DNA from: Psychrobacter aquimaris
GTDB lineage: Bacteria > Pseudomonadota > Gammaproteobacteria > Pseudomonadales > Moraxellaceae
Length of the DNA: 64,000 nt
Direction of reading: 5' to 3'
Assembly: GCF_016107525.1 (NCBI RefSeq)
Contig: NZ_JABASR010000001.1
Location: 310,001 to 374,000 of the forward strand
Made by a program: the position numbers and the translations under genes. The notes beneath the pieces are model-generated. The model saw only the letters and a program-made list of their open reading frames with translations, did no database searches and was not told where the DNA came from. The stretch's first letter is position 1. Each line of letters opens with the position of its first letter. Below are positions 43,662-53,013 of the stretch, one piece after another.

Positions 43662-44657
43662 TTACCCAAGCAAAGGAAACTGATAAAAAGTAGCATATAT
43701 AAAAGTCGCAATCAGCACAGCGACGACACTGAACCATGCTATATATCGCTGCGGCGCTGACCATACAATGCGCCAATTGATTTTGCCCCGTGCGGTCAGC
43801 CATTCCATCATACTAATGGCAATCGTTAGCCATAATGTACCCACCAAAAACCCACCCATCACATCGCTCAGATAATGCTCATTTAGCACGATTCGGCTTA
43901 ACCCTATGAGCAGACATAATAAAAGCGCGAGCGATAATATCCGTACTTGGTGAATAAAGCTTTGGCTAAAACGAATCGCCATATAAGCGAGAAATCCATA
44001 GAGCGCGATACTGATAGTGGCATGACCACTTGGGAACGAATAGGTGTGCTCTTGCAATAAAATATCAATCGGTCGCGCCCGATGAAAAGCCATCTTACTC
44101 AAAAACGTAAAGGCGGTACTACCGATGGTTGAGATTAGCAGACCGACTAAAATATAAGGCTGACGTACCACTGCGCAGAGGATAGCCGTCAGCAGAATAA
44201 CCAAACAGGTAATCGGTGTAGAGCCTAAGCTGGTGATAAAAACAAATGCAGGCACGATGCTCGAATCTTGTAGCACGCTCATATGCTGCGACACAAACAA
44301 ATCCGTGGTCACAATAGAGTCGGCCTCCACTATATCCTCGACCAAGCCTGCAAACAGCGCCAAAATATATATATTCAAGAGTGTCAAAATGGTGAGGATT
44401 AGACCAGAAAAATGACCACGGGCAAAGCGCTTGGTAATAAATCCAAACATTGCTGGGTATTTATGCTGTAGACGTACCATCAGTGGTAGGCGTGCGATAT
44501 GTCCGCGCAGCCAAAAATCGATACGAGAAATCAATACCAATATGCGCTTACCATAGCGAATCATGAGGTGCTGTATCAACCATAACAATGCCATCGTTAA
44601 AATAAGCACTATACCCAAGGCGAGTAGCTGAGGGTGTTGTTCAATGAGAGCAATCAT
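43662..44657 (-). CDS. PAP2-family membrane phosphatase
   Basis: A 331-residue membrane protein with about six to eight hydrophobic segments. All three PAP2 motifs are present: KMAFHRARP, SFPSGHATIS and SRIVLNEHYLSD. Such enzymes dephosphorylate lipid phosphates (undecaprenyl or phosphatidyl type) at the membrane. The N-terminus starts MIALIEQHPQLLALG. It is convergent with the HEPN-like gene, 16 bp apart. Confidence 0.9.
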   Translation of the reverse strand: MIALIEQHPQLLALGIVLILTMALLWLIQHLMIRYGKRILVLISRIDFWLRGHIARLPLMVRLQHKYPAMFGFITKRFARGHFSGLILTILTLLNIYILALFAGLVEDIVEADSIVTTDLFVSQHMSVLQDSSIVPAFVFITSLGSTPITCLVILLTAILCAVVRQPYILVGLLISTIGSTAFTFLSKMAFHRARPIDILLQEHTYSFPSGHATISIALYGFLAYMAIRFSQSFIHQVRILSLALLLCLLIGLSRIVLNEHYLSDVMGGFLVGTLWLTIAISMMEWLTARGKINWRIVWSAPQRYIAWFSVVAVLIATFIYATFYQFPLLG

Positions 44658-45242
44658 GGATAGACCTATTCCTTCTATATCTGAAAAATAGTGCCATTGG
44701 CAGCACGAAACGCATCAGCTTAGGTACTTATAGTGTAGGTGGGTTTCCACTACAAGCACCTGAAGAGATTGAGAGTAATAAAGAACGGCTGCAATACTAT
44801 AAATCTTGGCAGCCCAAATTTTCTATTAACTCAGCCATCTGTATTCCTGTAGATAAAATGGAGGATTATGCCTTTGGTTATAACACAGAAGGCGAGCGAT
44901 TCATGGTGAGAACCAATGCTACAACGATATTCCCAAATGTGACTGGCAGATTATGCCGCAAGCCTTTGGCGCGACAGAAGGAAATAGCTTGGTTTTGAAA
45001 GTAGAAACAGCTGGTGAATTAAAATCCGCGCTCGAAAAAGTCGATTAAATAATTCGTATGCAGTACAGATAACAAAAGTGAATAGCCCCATTTAGCATAA
45101 TTGTTAGATGGGTTTTTTTCGTGCATTTTTGTGAGAGACGTCAACTAAGTAAATATTCCTCTTATGTCTGTCTATAGACTTTAGTATGATAGCGGATTGG
45201 GTTATTTTCAGCCCTTAACACTCAATAGGAGATGACCCCGTC
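44658..45242. other. region with gene remnants upstream of glpM-like gene
   Basis: About 585 bases. From about 44663 to 44893 a + frame encodes an unrecognised fragment (ISLGTYSVGGFPLQAPEEIE to CIPVDKMEDYAFGYNTEGE). It joins abruptly to the C-terminal fragment of a decarboxylase gene (44896-45048). The remainder is the promoter region of the glpM-like gene. Confidence 0.65.
44896..45048 (+). pseudogene. C-terminal fragment of a 2-oxo acid decarboxylase
   Basis: Fifty residues starting AIHGENQCYNDIPKCDWQIM and ending LEKVD-stop align nearly residue for residue with the last part of the decarboxylase at 33087 (AIHGENQYYNDIPKCDWQIM). The upstream 500 residues are absent. It lies before the intact glpM-like and nhaP2 genes, mirroring the order at 33-35 kb. 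Confidence 0.9.
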
Positions 45243-45578
45243 GTGATTTGGTTAAAAATGCTTATTGGTGCTCTGATGGTGTTAGTGATTCAGTTATTCG
45301 CGCAAACCAGATTTTTTTATTTGGCAGCACTTGCGCCACTGTTCCCCACATTTACGTTGATCAGTCACTTTATTGTTGGCACGGAGCGCAGTCCCGCTGA
45401 TTTAAAAGTCGCATTGATATTTAGTATGCTCGGGGTCATACCGCACCTTATTTATACCTTGGTGGTGTTTTTTAGCATCGGCTATGTTAGCTTATATAAG
45501 GCCTTGCTGCTAGGCGTTGTCGCTTGGACAGTGGCAGCGGCCATTTTAGTGCTTACTTGGCAATACATTCAGGCATAG
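45243..45578 (+). CDS. GlpM-like small membrane protein
   Basis: A 111-residue inner-membrane protein with four hydrophobic segments (MLIGALMVLVIQLFA, YLAALAPLFPTFTLISHFIV, FSMLGVIPHLIYTLVVFF, ALLLGVVAWTVAAAILVL). It resembles the GlpM family. The start is a GTG at 45243 with AGGAG upstream; ATG 45258 is an alternative. It lies about 385 bp before nhaP2, with a MITE inserted in the gap. Confidence 0.72.
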   Translation: MIWLKMLIGALMVLVIQLFAQTRFFYLAALAPLFPTFTLISHFIVGTERSPADLKVALIFSMLGVIPHLIYTLVVFFSIGYVSLYKALLLGVVAWTVAAAILVLTWQYIQA

Positions 45579-45963
45579 TCCTAGGGCATGTGTTCAATCT
45601 GAACGAAAGCACCTAAATGAGCTAAAAATGGCTAAACTTTGCCAAACTGCATCAACTAGCTGGTTAATACCCAGATATTATCTGCGCTACTTTCCTTTTT
45701 TGGCTGCAATTTATCTCATTTTCATCAACATTTTCAAAATGAGGAGATGCCCTAGTTAAAAAAATAACTTAAATCTTGTAAAAGCGCAATATATCTACGG
45801 AATATATGAAATTTGGTACATATTTATACAGATATTTTCTATAGATTCGGTCGTAGATGTTATTCTTAAGGGCAATCGTATAGTGCTACTGTAGCAAAAT
45901 TAGATCCATACTATCGCGATCACTTCATTCGTCATAATTTATAAAAATAGGGCTTAAAAAAAG
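45579..45963. other. intergenic region with MITE copy 2 and nhaP2 promoter
   Basis: About 385 bases. The left half is the MITE at 45581-45755, which begins right after the glpM-like stop. The right half is AT-rich and presumably contains the nhaP2 promoter; no clear operator was seen. Confidence 0.6.
45581..45755. mobile_element. MITE-like element, copy 2
   Basis: Begins CTAGGGCATGTGTTCA and ends TGAGGAGATGCCCTAG, and most of its interior (GAACGAAAGC, GCTAAAAATGGCTAAA, CTGGTTAATA, TTTATCTCATTTT) matches copy 1 at 17881-18054. It is 175 bp long and non-coding, and it is bounded by CTAG on both sides. Confidence 0.75.
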
Positions 45964-47757
45964 ATGGATACCTTAAATATCCTGTATCTAATAGGGGCAG
46001 TATTAATTTTCGCCAGTATCATGGCAAGTACGTTATCCGCGCGTTTGGGCGTTCCTCTGCTATTGTTATTTTTAGTGGTAGGAATGCTCGCTGGTGAAGA
46101 TGGTATATTAGGTATTGAGTTTTCTCAATACGGGCTTGCTAATTTTGTCGGGCAAGCAGCGCTAGCTTGTATCTTGTTGGATGGTGGTCTGCGTACCTCT
46201 TTTAAGTCGTTCCGAGTCGGCTTAAAACCAGCAATCACTCTTGCTACTTGGGGCGTACTTGCGACGGTAATGATACTGGGGGTATTCGTCACTTGGCTAC
46301 TGGATGTCGATTGGCGTTTTGGTTTATTGATGGCGGCTATCGTGGGTTCGACCGATGCCGCAGCGGTGTTTTCGCTACTACGTAATGGTGGTGTGAAGCT
46401 CAACGATCGCGTGCAGGCCACGCTTGAATTGGAATCTGGAGCCAACGACCCGTTAGCCATTTTATTAGTCACGGGTTTGATTGCCTTAAATGTTGATCCC
46501 GATGGACAGACGGTACTGGGATTTTTAGGGTTGCTATTACAGCAGCTCAGCTTCGGTCTGGGCATGGGTTTGTTATTTGGTTATTTATTGGCAAGACTAT
46601 TACCCAAATTACACTTGGCAGAAGGTATGTATGCCATTTTGATTATGTCTGCTGGCTTGGCTGTTTTTGCTGCGACCAACCTGATTGGAGGCAGTGGATT
46701 TTTGGCAATTTACCTTACCGGCGTGCTGATTGGTAACCATAAAGTACGCTCAACTGAGCATGTCATGCGGGTGATGGATAGCTTTGCGTGGTTGTCACAA
46801 GCGGTGTTGTTCGTGGTATTGGGGTTATTGGTAACGCCATCGCATGTTATTGATGTCTGGCATTATTCAGTCGCGATTGCCGCCTTTATGATTTTGGTTG
46901 CCCGTCCTATCGCCGTCTATACCAGTGTTAAACCCTTTAAATTTAAAGACAGGGAAATTGGCTTTATTTCTTGGGTTGGCTTACGCGGTGCGGTGCCAAT
47001 TACTCTTGCGATTTTACCGGTCATGGCAGGGATAGATGGCGCCTTTATGCTGTTTGATATTGCCTTTGGCGTGGTGGTTTTATCTTTGATTTTACAAGGC
47101 ACAACCATTCCTTTGATGGCAAATTTATTTAAAGTGCGTATTCCAAATAATAAAGACCCAGAAGAAAAGCATGAGGTTTGGGTATCAGACAAAGCGAGTA
47201 TTACTTTATATCAGTTCCAAGTAAAGTCAGGCGCGTTTGCGATTGGTCGTCATCCGAGAGACATCTCTAATCGCATCAATCCTGATGAAATTAGTGTTTT
47301 TGCCTTGGTACGTGGGCAGCAGATTGTGACTGTTGATGAAAATACCAAGCTGAAATTTGGGGACAGTGTCTGGTACGCCATGCGCGGCGATTATGCTAGC
47401 CAGATTGCTAAAATATTCAATGACACGACGTTGGACCGTAAAGCCATCGATGATTTTTATGGCGATTGGTTGCTCTCGCCCAGCGTCAAGCTTGGCGACT
47501 TACCATTCTTTACGGGCGTCATGAAATCGGAATCACTGGTAGACAGCCTAAAGTCTAAATCAGAGAACAGCGTAAAAACCATGTGGGAACAAACAGTTGC
47601 TGAATATATCAAAGACAGCTTAGATATGAAGCCAGTATCGGGCGATACCGTTGCCATTAACGATGAGTGGTCATTGGTGATAAAAGAAGTTGATGATAAA
47701 GGTAAGCTAAGAACCATTGGTCTGAAGCATCAACAACCGTCCGTAGTAGTGCAGTGA
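45964..47757 (+). CDS. nhaP2: K+/H+ antiporter, CPA1 family
   Basis: Inner-membrane cation/proton antiporter of 597 residues. About 12 membrane segments fill residues 1-390; the ion-binding region contains GSTDAAAVFSLLRNGG and ELESGANDPLAILLV, the family's acidic motifs. A cytoplasmic TrkA-C domain (about 400-480, SGAFAIGRHPRDIS) and a further C-terminal domain complete the NhaP2/CvrA layout. A partial decayed copy of its first codons exists at 35109-35180. Confidence 0.92.
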   Translation: MDTLNILYLIGAVLIFASIMASTLSARLGVPLLLLFLVVGMLAGEDGILGIEFSQYGLANFVGQAALACILLDGGLRTSFKSFRVGLKPAITLATWGVLATVMILGVFVTWLLDVDWRFGLLMAAIVGSTDAAAVFSLLRNGGVKLNDRVQATLELESGANDPLAILLVTGLIALNVDPDGQTVLGFLGLLLQQLSFGLGMGLLFGYLLARLLPKLHLAEGMYAILIMSAGLAVFAATNLIGGSGFLAIYLTGVLIGNHKVRSTEHVMRVMDSFAWLSQAVLFVVLGLLVTPSHVIDVWHYSVAIAAFMILVARPIAVYTSVKPFKFKDREIGFISWVGLRGAVPITLAILPVMAGIDGAFMLFDIAFGVVVLSLILQGTTIPLMANLFKVRIPNNKDPEEKHEVWVSDKASITLYQFQVKSGAFAIGRHPRDISNRINPDEISVFALVRGQQIVTVDENTKLKFGDSVWYAMRGDYASQIAKIFNDTTLDRKAIDDFYGDWLLSPSVKLGDLPFFTGVMKSESLVDSLKSKSENSVKTMWEQTVAEYIKDSLDMKPVSGDTVAINDEWSLVIKEVDDKGKLRTIGLKHQQPSVVVQ

Positions 47758-47771
47758 TATTCGTATTCTCT

Positions 47772-48674
47772 TTATAGCAAGTTCATCATCTTATTTAAAA
47801 AGTCAGCGGCCTGTTTATGCTGATTTTCCCGATATGCCCAATGGTGCTCGACGTCGTAGCTTGCTTCATTGGGCAGGAGTATTTTCATAAGTCCCATGCC
47901 CTCGTAACGTCTCGCAAGATCACGCGGTAGGTACCCCACATGGTGGCCTGCAAGGATAAGCTGCGCGGTCGCTTCCATATGATAAGTGGTGGCGCTCAAG
48001 GTTTTTGGACGGATATGATTGATATGATGCTCGACCACATAGCCCCTTTTTATCCATGGATAATTCTGCTCTAAATCTTCAAAAGTCAATCCTTCTGAAT
48101 TATAAAATAGCTTATGCTCACGTCCGCAGCAGACCACTTGTTTTTCGACAAATGCTGGCTTAAATGTGAGTAACGGCGGAAAGCTGCCAAAATAACCCAC
48201 ACCGATGTCACTCTCATTACTTAAGAGCTTTTCTAACATGCTCTCAGGGTTTTGTACATCGATAGAAAAGTGTATCAGTGGGTTTTCTCGGTAGCTACTA
48301 GCAAGACGTTGTCTAAGCGCATCATAAAAAAACTTAGGCATCTGATCAATCAAGCAAAGCCTGATATGGCCACCGTGTACTGAGTCTAGTTGCTTAATAT
48401 AGTGCAGCTGATGTTGAAAACTCGCGACCGATTCGGTAAAGCCCAAACATGCCTCGTAGATAGCCGCACCATCCTCTGTCAGCTTAAATCCTGCTCGACC
48501 GCGGTGGCAGAGTGTCATGCCCAAGCGGTCTTCTAGATGAGTCAAATGTCCACTAATCACCGAGGTCGTGACATTTAAGCGCGACTGAGCAGCAGTCACG
48601 CCTTGACACTCCACGATAGCCATAAAGCTACGTAGCGTTTTGATATCTATTTTTATCAATTCATCTAATATCAC
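47772..48674 (-). CDS. LysR-type regulator, likely of the guanidino-acid operon
   Basis: A 300-residue regulator. The winged helix is LRSFMAIVECQGVTAAQSRL followed by TTSVISGHLTHLE; the effector domain runs from about 95 to 295. The start is GTG 48674, supported by AAGGAG six bases upstream. It is divergent from the guanidinobutyrase/agmatinase gene across 242 bp that contain the palindrome AGAAGTTTACTTCT, so control of that operon is inferred. It ends 14 bp from convergent nhaP2. Confidence 0.88.
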   Translation of the reverse strand: MILDELIKIDIKTLRSFMAIVECQGVTAAQSRLNVTTSVISGHLTHLEDRLGMTLCHRGRAGFKLTEDGAAIYEACLGFTESVASFQHQLHYIKQLDSVHGGHIRLCLIDQMPKFFYDALRQRLASSYRENPLIHFSIDVQNPESMLEKLLSNESDIGVGYFGSFPPLLTFKPAFVEKQVVCCGREHKLFYNSEGLTFEDLEQNYPWIKRGYVVEHHINHIRPKTLSATTYHMEATAQLILAGHHVGYLPRDLARRYEGMGLMKILLPNEASYDVEHHWAYRENQHKQAADFLNKMMNLL

Positions 48675-48808
48675 ACCCGACTCCTTACTTTCGCAATAAC
48701 GTGCTGCGGCATCAACTTACTTTGTCAATTAAACCTATTTTATCAAGCAATGGTATCTTTCTTAAACTTCTGGTAATAACTGATAAAACCGGTTTACTAC
48801 GGAAAATC

Positions 48809-48822
48809 AGAAGTTTACTTCT
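48809..48822. promoter_or_regulatory. operator candidate of the LysR regulator
   Basis: AGAAGTTTACTTCT is a perfect 6-2-6 palindrome in the divergent promoter region. A further AAACTTCT half lies about 45 bp to its left. Site assignment is inferred from position. Confidence 0.4.
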
Positions 48823-48916
48823 AAATTTTACCATGGTCTGCCTCCTAATATTTAGGTATTGTCAAAGCATATAAAAAATTGCCTATTCTAACCAAACTGA
48901 AACAAGGATGTGATTT

Positions 48917-49885
48917 ATGAAATTCAATCAACCATTAAGCGGCAACGACATGCCAAGATTTGGTGGCTTCGCTTCTATGATGCGTTTGCCAACGCAGGCC
49001 GATGCCGAAGGGTTAGATGTGGCATTTGTTGGTGTGCCTTTAGATATTGGCGCCTCAAACCGTAGCGGTGCCAGATTGGGGCCTAGACAGATTCGTGATG
49101 AGTCAAGAATGATTCGTCCTTACAATGTGGCGACGCGTGCCGCACCATTTGAGTCATTGCAAGTGGCTGATATCGGTGATGTGCCTATCAATACGTTTAA
49201 CCTACTAAAAAGCGTCGATATCATCGAAAAATTCTATACAGAAAAAGTCGTTAAACATGGCGCAATTCCTTTAACGTTGGGCGGCGATCATACCATCGCA
49301 CTGCCTATCCTACGAGCACTTGCCAAAAAACATGGCCCTGTCGGTATGGTGCATATCGATGCTCACGCTGATATCAACGACGACATGTTTGGTGAAAAAA
49401 TCGCCCATGGTACCCCGTTCCGCCGTGCTGTCGAAGAAAACCTCATCGATGGTAATCGCGTGGTACAGATTGGTCTGCGTGGTACAGGCTATAGCGCCGA
49501 AGAGTTTGACTGGTCAACCCAGCAAGGGTTCCGCGTGGTACCGGCAGAAGAGTGCTGGTATAAATCGCTGACGCCACTCATGGCAGAAGTACGCGAAAAG
49601 CTAGGCGATGGCCCTGTTTACTTAAGTTTCGATATCGATGGGATTGACCCTGCGTTTGCGCCTGGTACGGGTACGGCTGAAATCGGTGGTCTGACATCTA
49701 CTCAAGGTATCGAAATTATTCGCGGCATGCGCGGTCTTGATGTGGTCGGTGGTGACTTGGTCGAAGTATCACCACCATATGATCCATTTGGTAACACATC
49801 TGTACTGGCGGCAAACTTACTGTTTGAGATGCTGTGTATCCTACCGGGTGTGCGCTATGACGATAAGGTCAAAGCTGTCTACTAA
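48917..49885 (+). CDS. ureohydrolase: guanidinobutyrase or agmatinase
   Basis: Mn-dependent hydrolase of 322 residues releasing urea. Metal ligands are visible in LGGDHT (His125), VHIDAHAD (Asp148, His150, Asp152) and SFDIDGIDP. The specificity loop reads PGTGTAEIGGL rather than the common PGTGTPE. With an AruI-like decarboxylase and an aldehyde dehydrogenase in the same operon, 4-guanidinobutyrate is the favoured substrate (giving GABA and urea); agmatine is the alternative. AAGGATG precedes the ATG. Confidence 0.88.
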   Translation: MKFNQPLSGNDMPRFGGFASMMRLPTQADAEGLDVAFVGVPLDIGASNRSGARLGPRQIRDESRMIRPYNVATRAAPFESLQVADIGDVPINTFNLLKSVDIIEKFYTEKVVKHGAIPLTLGGDHTIALPILRALAKKHGPVGMVHIDAHADINDDMFGEKIAHGTPFRRAVEENLIDGNRVVQIGLRGTGYSAEEFDWSTQQGFRVVPAEECWYKSLTPLMAEVREKLGDGPVYLSFDIDGIDPAFAPGTGTAEIGGLTSTQGIEIIRGMRGLDVVGGDLVEVSPPYDPFGNTSVLAANLLFEMLCILPGVRYDDKVKAVY

Positions 49886-50023
49886 TAGCAGGCGCTTATT
49901 GGCTAGGGTTGGCGCATAGGGCGGTTATCTCAATGCGTTACATCAGGGGATAGCAGCCTGATGAGATGGTGACCAGTGTATTGAGTTACTGGTATGAATA
50001 TAATTCGGTTAAGGAAGACCCCA

Positions 50024-51370
50024 ATGAGTAAATCCTCTTCATTTTTTGGTCAAGACACGCTCTCTCCAAATGATGTTGGTCATAGTTTAGGTTCGATTGG
50101 TACGTTTGCGCTATGGTTCGGTGCCAATATCGTGGTGACGACTATCTTAACGGGCATGCTACTCGTACCTGATTTACGGTTTACTACCGCTATCACCACC
50201 GTGCTCATTGGTTCATTAATCGGGGCAATTCCACTGCTTTTGGTCGGTTTAATGGGTCAACGCACAGGGTTGCCTTCGATGGCGTTGACACGCAGAGCTT
50301 ATGGCCCAGTTGGTAGTCAGCTGATCTCATTAGTGAATATGGGTGTGCTGATTGCGTGGAGCTGTATTCAGGCGCTGCTGGCTGGCATGAGTCTTGACTA
50401 TGCAATAGAAGCTACCACGGGTTATAGCAACCTGCCGCTGTTTGTTATTTTATGCGAGACAGTGGTAGTGCTTATTGTGCTACGTGGTCACCTCGGTATT
50501 GAGCTTGTTGAGCGCTGGGCCGCATTGGCAATGGCTGCGCTCACCGTTATAGTCCTCTATCAGTTAAATCAACATTATGATGTCTCAACACTGTTTGAGA
50601 TGCCCGTTGAATCGCGTAATGGCATTACATTAGGTATCGCCTTCGATATCGTCATCGCTACTGCCTTTTCGTGGATGTCTTCGGCCGCTGATTACAATCG
50701 CAATTGCAAATCCCCAAAAGTTGCCATATGGGGCACTTATTTTGGTTACATCACGGCAGCCATCGTTGCGATGGGCTTGGGCGCTACCATCTCAGGATTA
50801 TCTATTATGTATGGCATGGAGCAGACTTATGATCCGACGCGTTTGCTTGCTGACTTTGGTTTTGGTTTGCCAGCAGCACTGGTCATTTTCTTCTCGGTCA
50901 TGACCACCAATGTCATGGCAGTCTATAGTGCCACGCTATCCTGCATGAACATCAAACCCAATATGAGCTTTTGGAAACCGGCCTTAATCATTGGTCTGGT
51001 GACTATTTTTGGTGCGCTAATTCCGGGTATTTTAGATCAATTCCAAAACTTCCTATTGGTCGTAGGTGCACTATTCATCCCCGCATTCTCAGTCATGATT
51101 GTTGATTATTACCTTGTCAGCAAAGAAGGCTATACCGCAAAATTGCTTGACGCCACGCATCAATTGGGACGTCCTACAGCAAAGATTGCTATCGGCGCTT
51201 ATATAATTGGTGCGGCATTGGCAGCTTACTGGACCTTGATTGCGCCGCCGTCGTTCGGTGCATCGTTGCCTGTCTTTATCATCACGGGCGGTTTCTACTG
51301 GTTAGGCGCTATTTTGTTTACTCGTCCTAGTGATGCCATCACTTCAGCTCAAGAGGAGCGGTCATTATGA
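50024..51370 (+). CDS. NCS1-family permease (cytosine/purine permease-like)
   Basis: A 448-residue membrane transporter with about 12 segments. LGSIGTFALWFGANIVVTTI matches the N-terminal NCS1 signature; SWMSSAADYNRNCKSP is the conserved substrate-loop region. ATG 50024 (MSKSSSFFGQ) has AAGGAAG upstream and is preferred over an in-frame start at 49994. Position in the operon suggests uptake of the guanidino or related compound degraded here, although most known NCS1 substrates are nucleobases, hydantoins or thiamine. Confidence 0.85.
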   Translation: MSKSSSFFGQDTLSPNDVGHSLGSIGTFALWFGANIVVTTILTGMLLVPDLRFTTAITTVLIGSLIGAIPLLLVGLMGQRTGLPSMALTRRAYGPVGSQLISLVNMGVLIAWSCIQALLAGMSLDYAIEATTGYSNLPLFVILCETVVVLIVLRGHLGIELVERWAALAMAALTVIVLYQLNQHYDVSTLFEMPVESRNGITLGIAFDIVIATAFSWMSSAADYNRNCKSPKVAIWGTYFGYITAAIVAMGLGATISGLSIMYGMEQTYDPTRLLADFGFGLPAALVIFFSVMTTNVMAVYSATLSCMNIKPNMSFWKPALIIGLVTIFGALIPGILDQFQNFLLVVGALFIPAFSVMIVDYYLVSKEGYTAKLLDATHQLGRPTAKIAIGAYIIGAALAAYWTLIAPPSFGASLPVFIITGGFYWLGAILFTRPSDAITSAQEERSL

Positions 51371-52149
51371 AATTGATGATAGCCCAAACCAATCCTTTAT
51401 TGGCTGAACCTACGACCAATCTAGAAACATTAGAGTCGCTTTGCCGCCTAGCCGTGGAGGCAAAAGTAGATCTGCTCGCACTGCCGGAGTTGGCTTTCAC
51501 AGGCTACAACATCTTCGAGCATCTTGATCGTTTAGCGGAAGCCATCGACGGTCCAATTGTGACCCAAGTGGCGAAGCTGGCTAATCAGTACAATTTACAT
51601 GTGTTATTTGGTCTCGCTGAGCGCCGACCCAATGGCGAGCTGAGTAATGTTGCCATCCTAATAGACGACAACGGGCAGCACCTTGCGACTTATGATAAGC
51701 GTTACTTGTGGGATCGCGAGCACCAGTGCTTTACAGCAGGTAAAAAGTCCTGCGTCGTCGATACGCGATTTGGCAAACTGGGATTGATGATTTGTTATGA
51801 CAATGAGTTTCCAGAAGTAGCAAGAGAGCTAGCGCAAGCAGGGGCACAAATCATCCTGTCACCGACAGCAAACATGCTGCCAAATGCAGAGCGTCAAGTA
51901 CTTCAAATACGCGCTCGAGCCATGGACAATCAATGCTTTGTCGCTTGTATCAACCGCTCGGGGATAGAAGAAAAACTTCATTATTGTGGCAATAGCATCG
52001 TCGCTGGCCCCGATGGTGAGGTGCTCGGTAGACTTGGCTTAGCAGCTGGCACCATGATAGTAGATATTGATCTTGCCCGTATTGATGAGAGCCGTACGCA
52101 CCAAGATTATCTCAAAGATCTACAAATTTCTGATGGAGCTGATTTATGA
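51367..52149 (+). CDS. carbon-nitrogen hydrolase (nitrilase superfamily amidase)
   Basis: A 260-residue amidase. The catalytic triad is Glu41 (LALPELAFTGYN), Lys111 (YDKRYLW) and Cys143 (LMICYDNEFPE). It overlaps the permease stop and the next start by ATGA, so the three genes are coupled. In this operon an amide such as 4-guanidinobutyramide is an attractive substrate, because the arginine-oxygenase route makes it before guanidinobutyrase acts. No oxygenase is seen in the window, so this is only inference. Confidence 0.88.
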   Translation: MKLMIAQTNPLLAEPTTNLETLESLCRLAVEAKVDLLALPELAFTGYNIFEHLDRLAEAIDGPIVTQVAKLANQYNLHVLFGLAERRPNGELSNVAILIDDNGQHLATYDKRYLWDREHQCFTAGKKSCVVDTRFGKLGLMICYDNEFPEVARELAQAGAQIILSPTANMLPNAERQVLQIRARAMDNQCFVACINRSGIEEKLHYCGNSIVAGPDGEVLGRLGLAAGTMIVDIDLARIDESRTHQDYLKDLQISDGADL

Positions 52150-52889
52150 GCGAACAATCACTAGCGCGTATCAAACCAGAAAACTGGTACCGTACCACAG
52201 CCCATAGCGATGGTATTACGCTCATCGATGAGCCATGGATCAAGCCGTTTTTTCGCTGCAATCTGTGGCACGTGCGCGGCAGCCAGCGCGATTTATTAGT
52301 AGATTTCGGATTAGGTGCTGTACCGCTGCGTCGTCATGTTGCTTTGCTCACGGATCGCGATATCGTGGGCGTTGCCAGTCATACGCACTTTGATCACATC
52401 GGCGCTGCGAGCGAGTTTGACTGCTGTCACGTACATTCTGCTGAAGCCCATATTCTCGTTGAACCAGACAATGCTCGTACGTTGGCAGATATGTTTGTCA
52501 ATGACGAGATGTTTGACGCGCTACCGCCTGAGCCTTATGCCCATTGCGGTTATAAAATCATTGCACCCGCAAAAATTATGCAATTAGAAGATGGTGACAT
52601 GATCGATTTAGGTAATCGTCAATTTGAGGTCATTCATACACCTGGTCATTCACCAGGTGGCATTGCCTTGTGGGAGGCGGCGAGCGAAACGCTGATCTCG
52701 GGTGATCTCATCTATGACGGCCCATTGATCGAAGATACATGGCACAGCGACATGACTGACTATGCCAAGAGTATGCGCCGTCTGAATGCATTGCCTGTGC
52801 GTGTCGTCCATGGCGGTCACTTTCCTAGTTTTTCAGGCAAGCGTTTGCATGTGATGATTGATAACTGGTTAAGGCGTCATGATTTGTGA
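52146..52889 (+). CDS. MBL-fold metallo-hydrolase
   Basis: A 247-residue metallo-beta-lactamase-fold enzyme. The metal motif His79-x-His81-x-Asp83-His84 is in ASHTHFDHIG. HTPGHSPGGIALWE holds the next His and SGDLIYDG the bridging Asp, with a final VVHGGHFPSF. The start overlaps the previous stop by 4 bp. The role in the operon is unknown; hydrolysis of a thioester or lactam/lactone intermediate would fit the fold. Confidence 0.86.
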   Translation: MSEQSLARIKPENWYRTTAHSDGITLIDEPWIKPFFRCNLWHVRGSQRDLLVDFGLGAVPLRRHVALLTDRDIVGVASHTHFDHIGAASEFDCCHVHSAEAHILVEPDNARTLADMFVNDEMFDALPPEPYAHCGYKIIAPAKIMQLEDGDMIDLGNRQFEVIHTPGHSPGGIALWEAASETLISGDLIYDGPLIEDTWHSDMTDYAKSMRRLNALPVRVVHGGHFPSFSGKRLHVMIDNWLRRHDL

Positions 52890-53013
52890 TTTGTCACACT
52901 CAATCATTACTCTAAATAAATAGCTACTTAAAAAATAACGACGTTAAATAAAAAGCTATTTCAAATAAAACATCTAACCCAACACTGATTAAAATTTTTA
53001 GGAGGATTACCCC

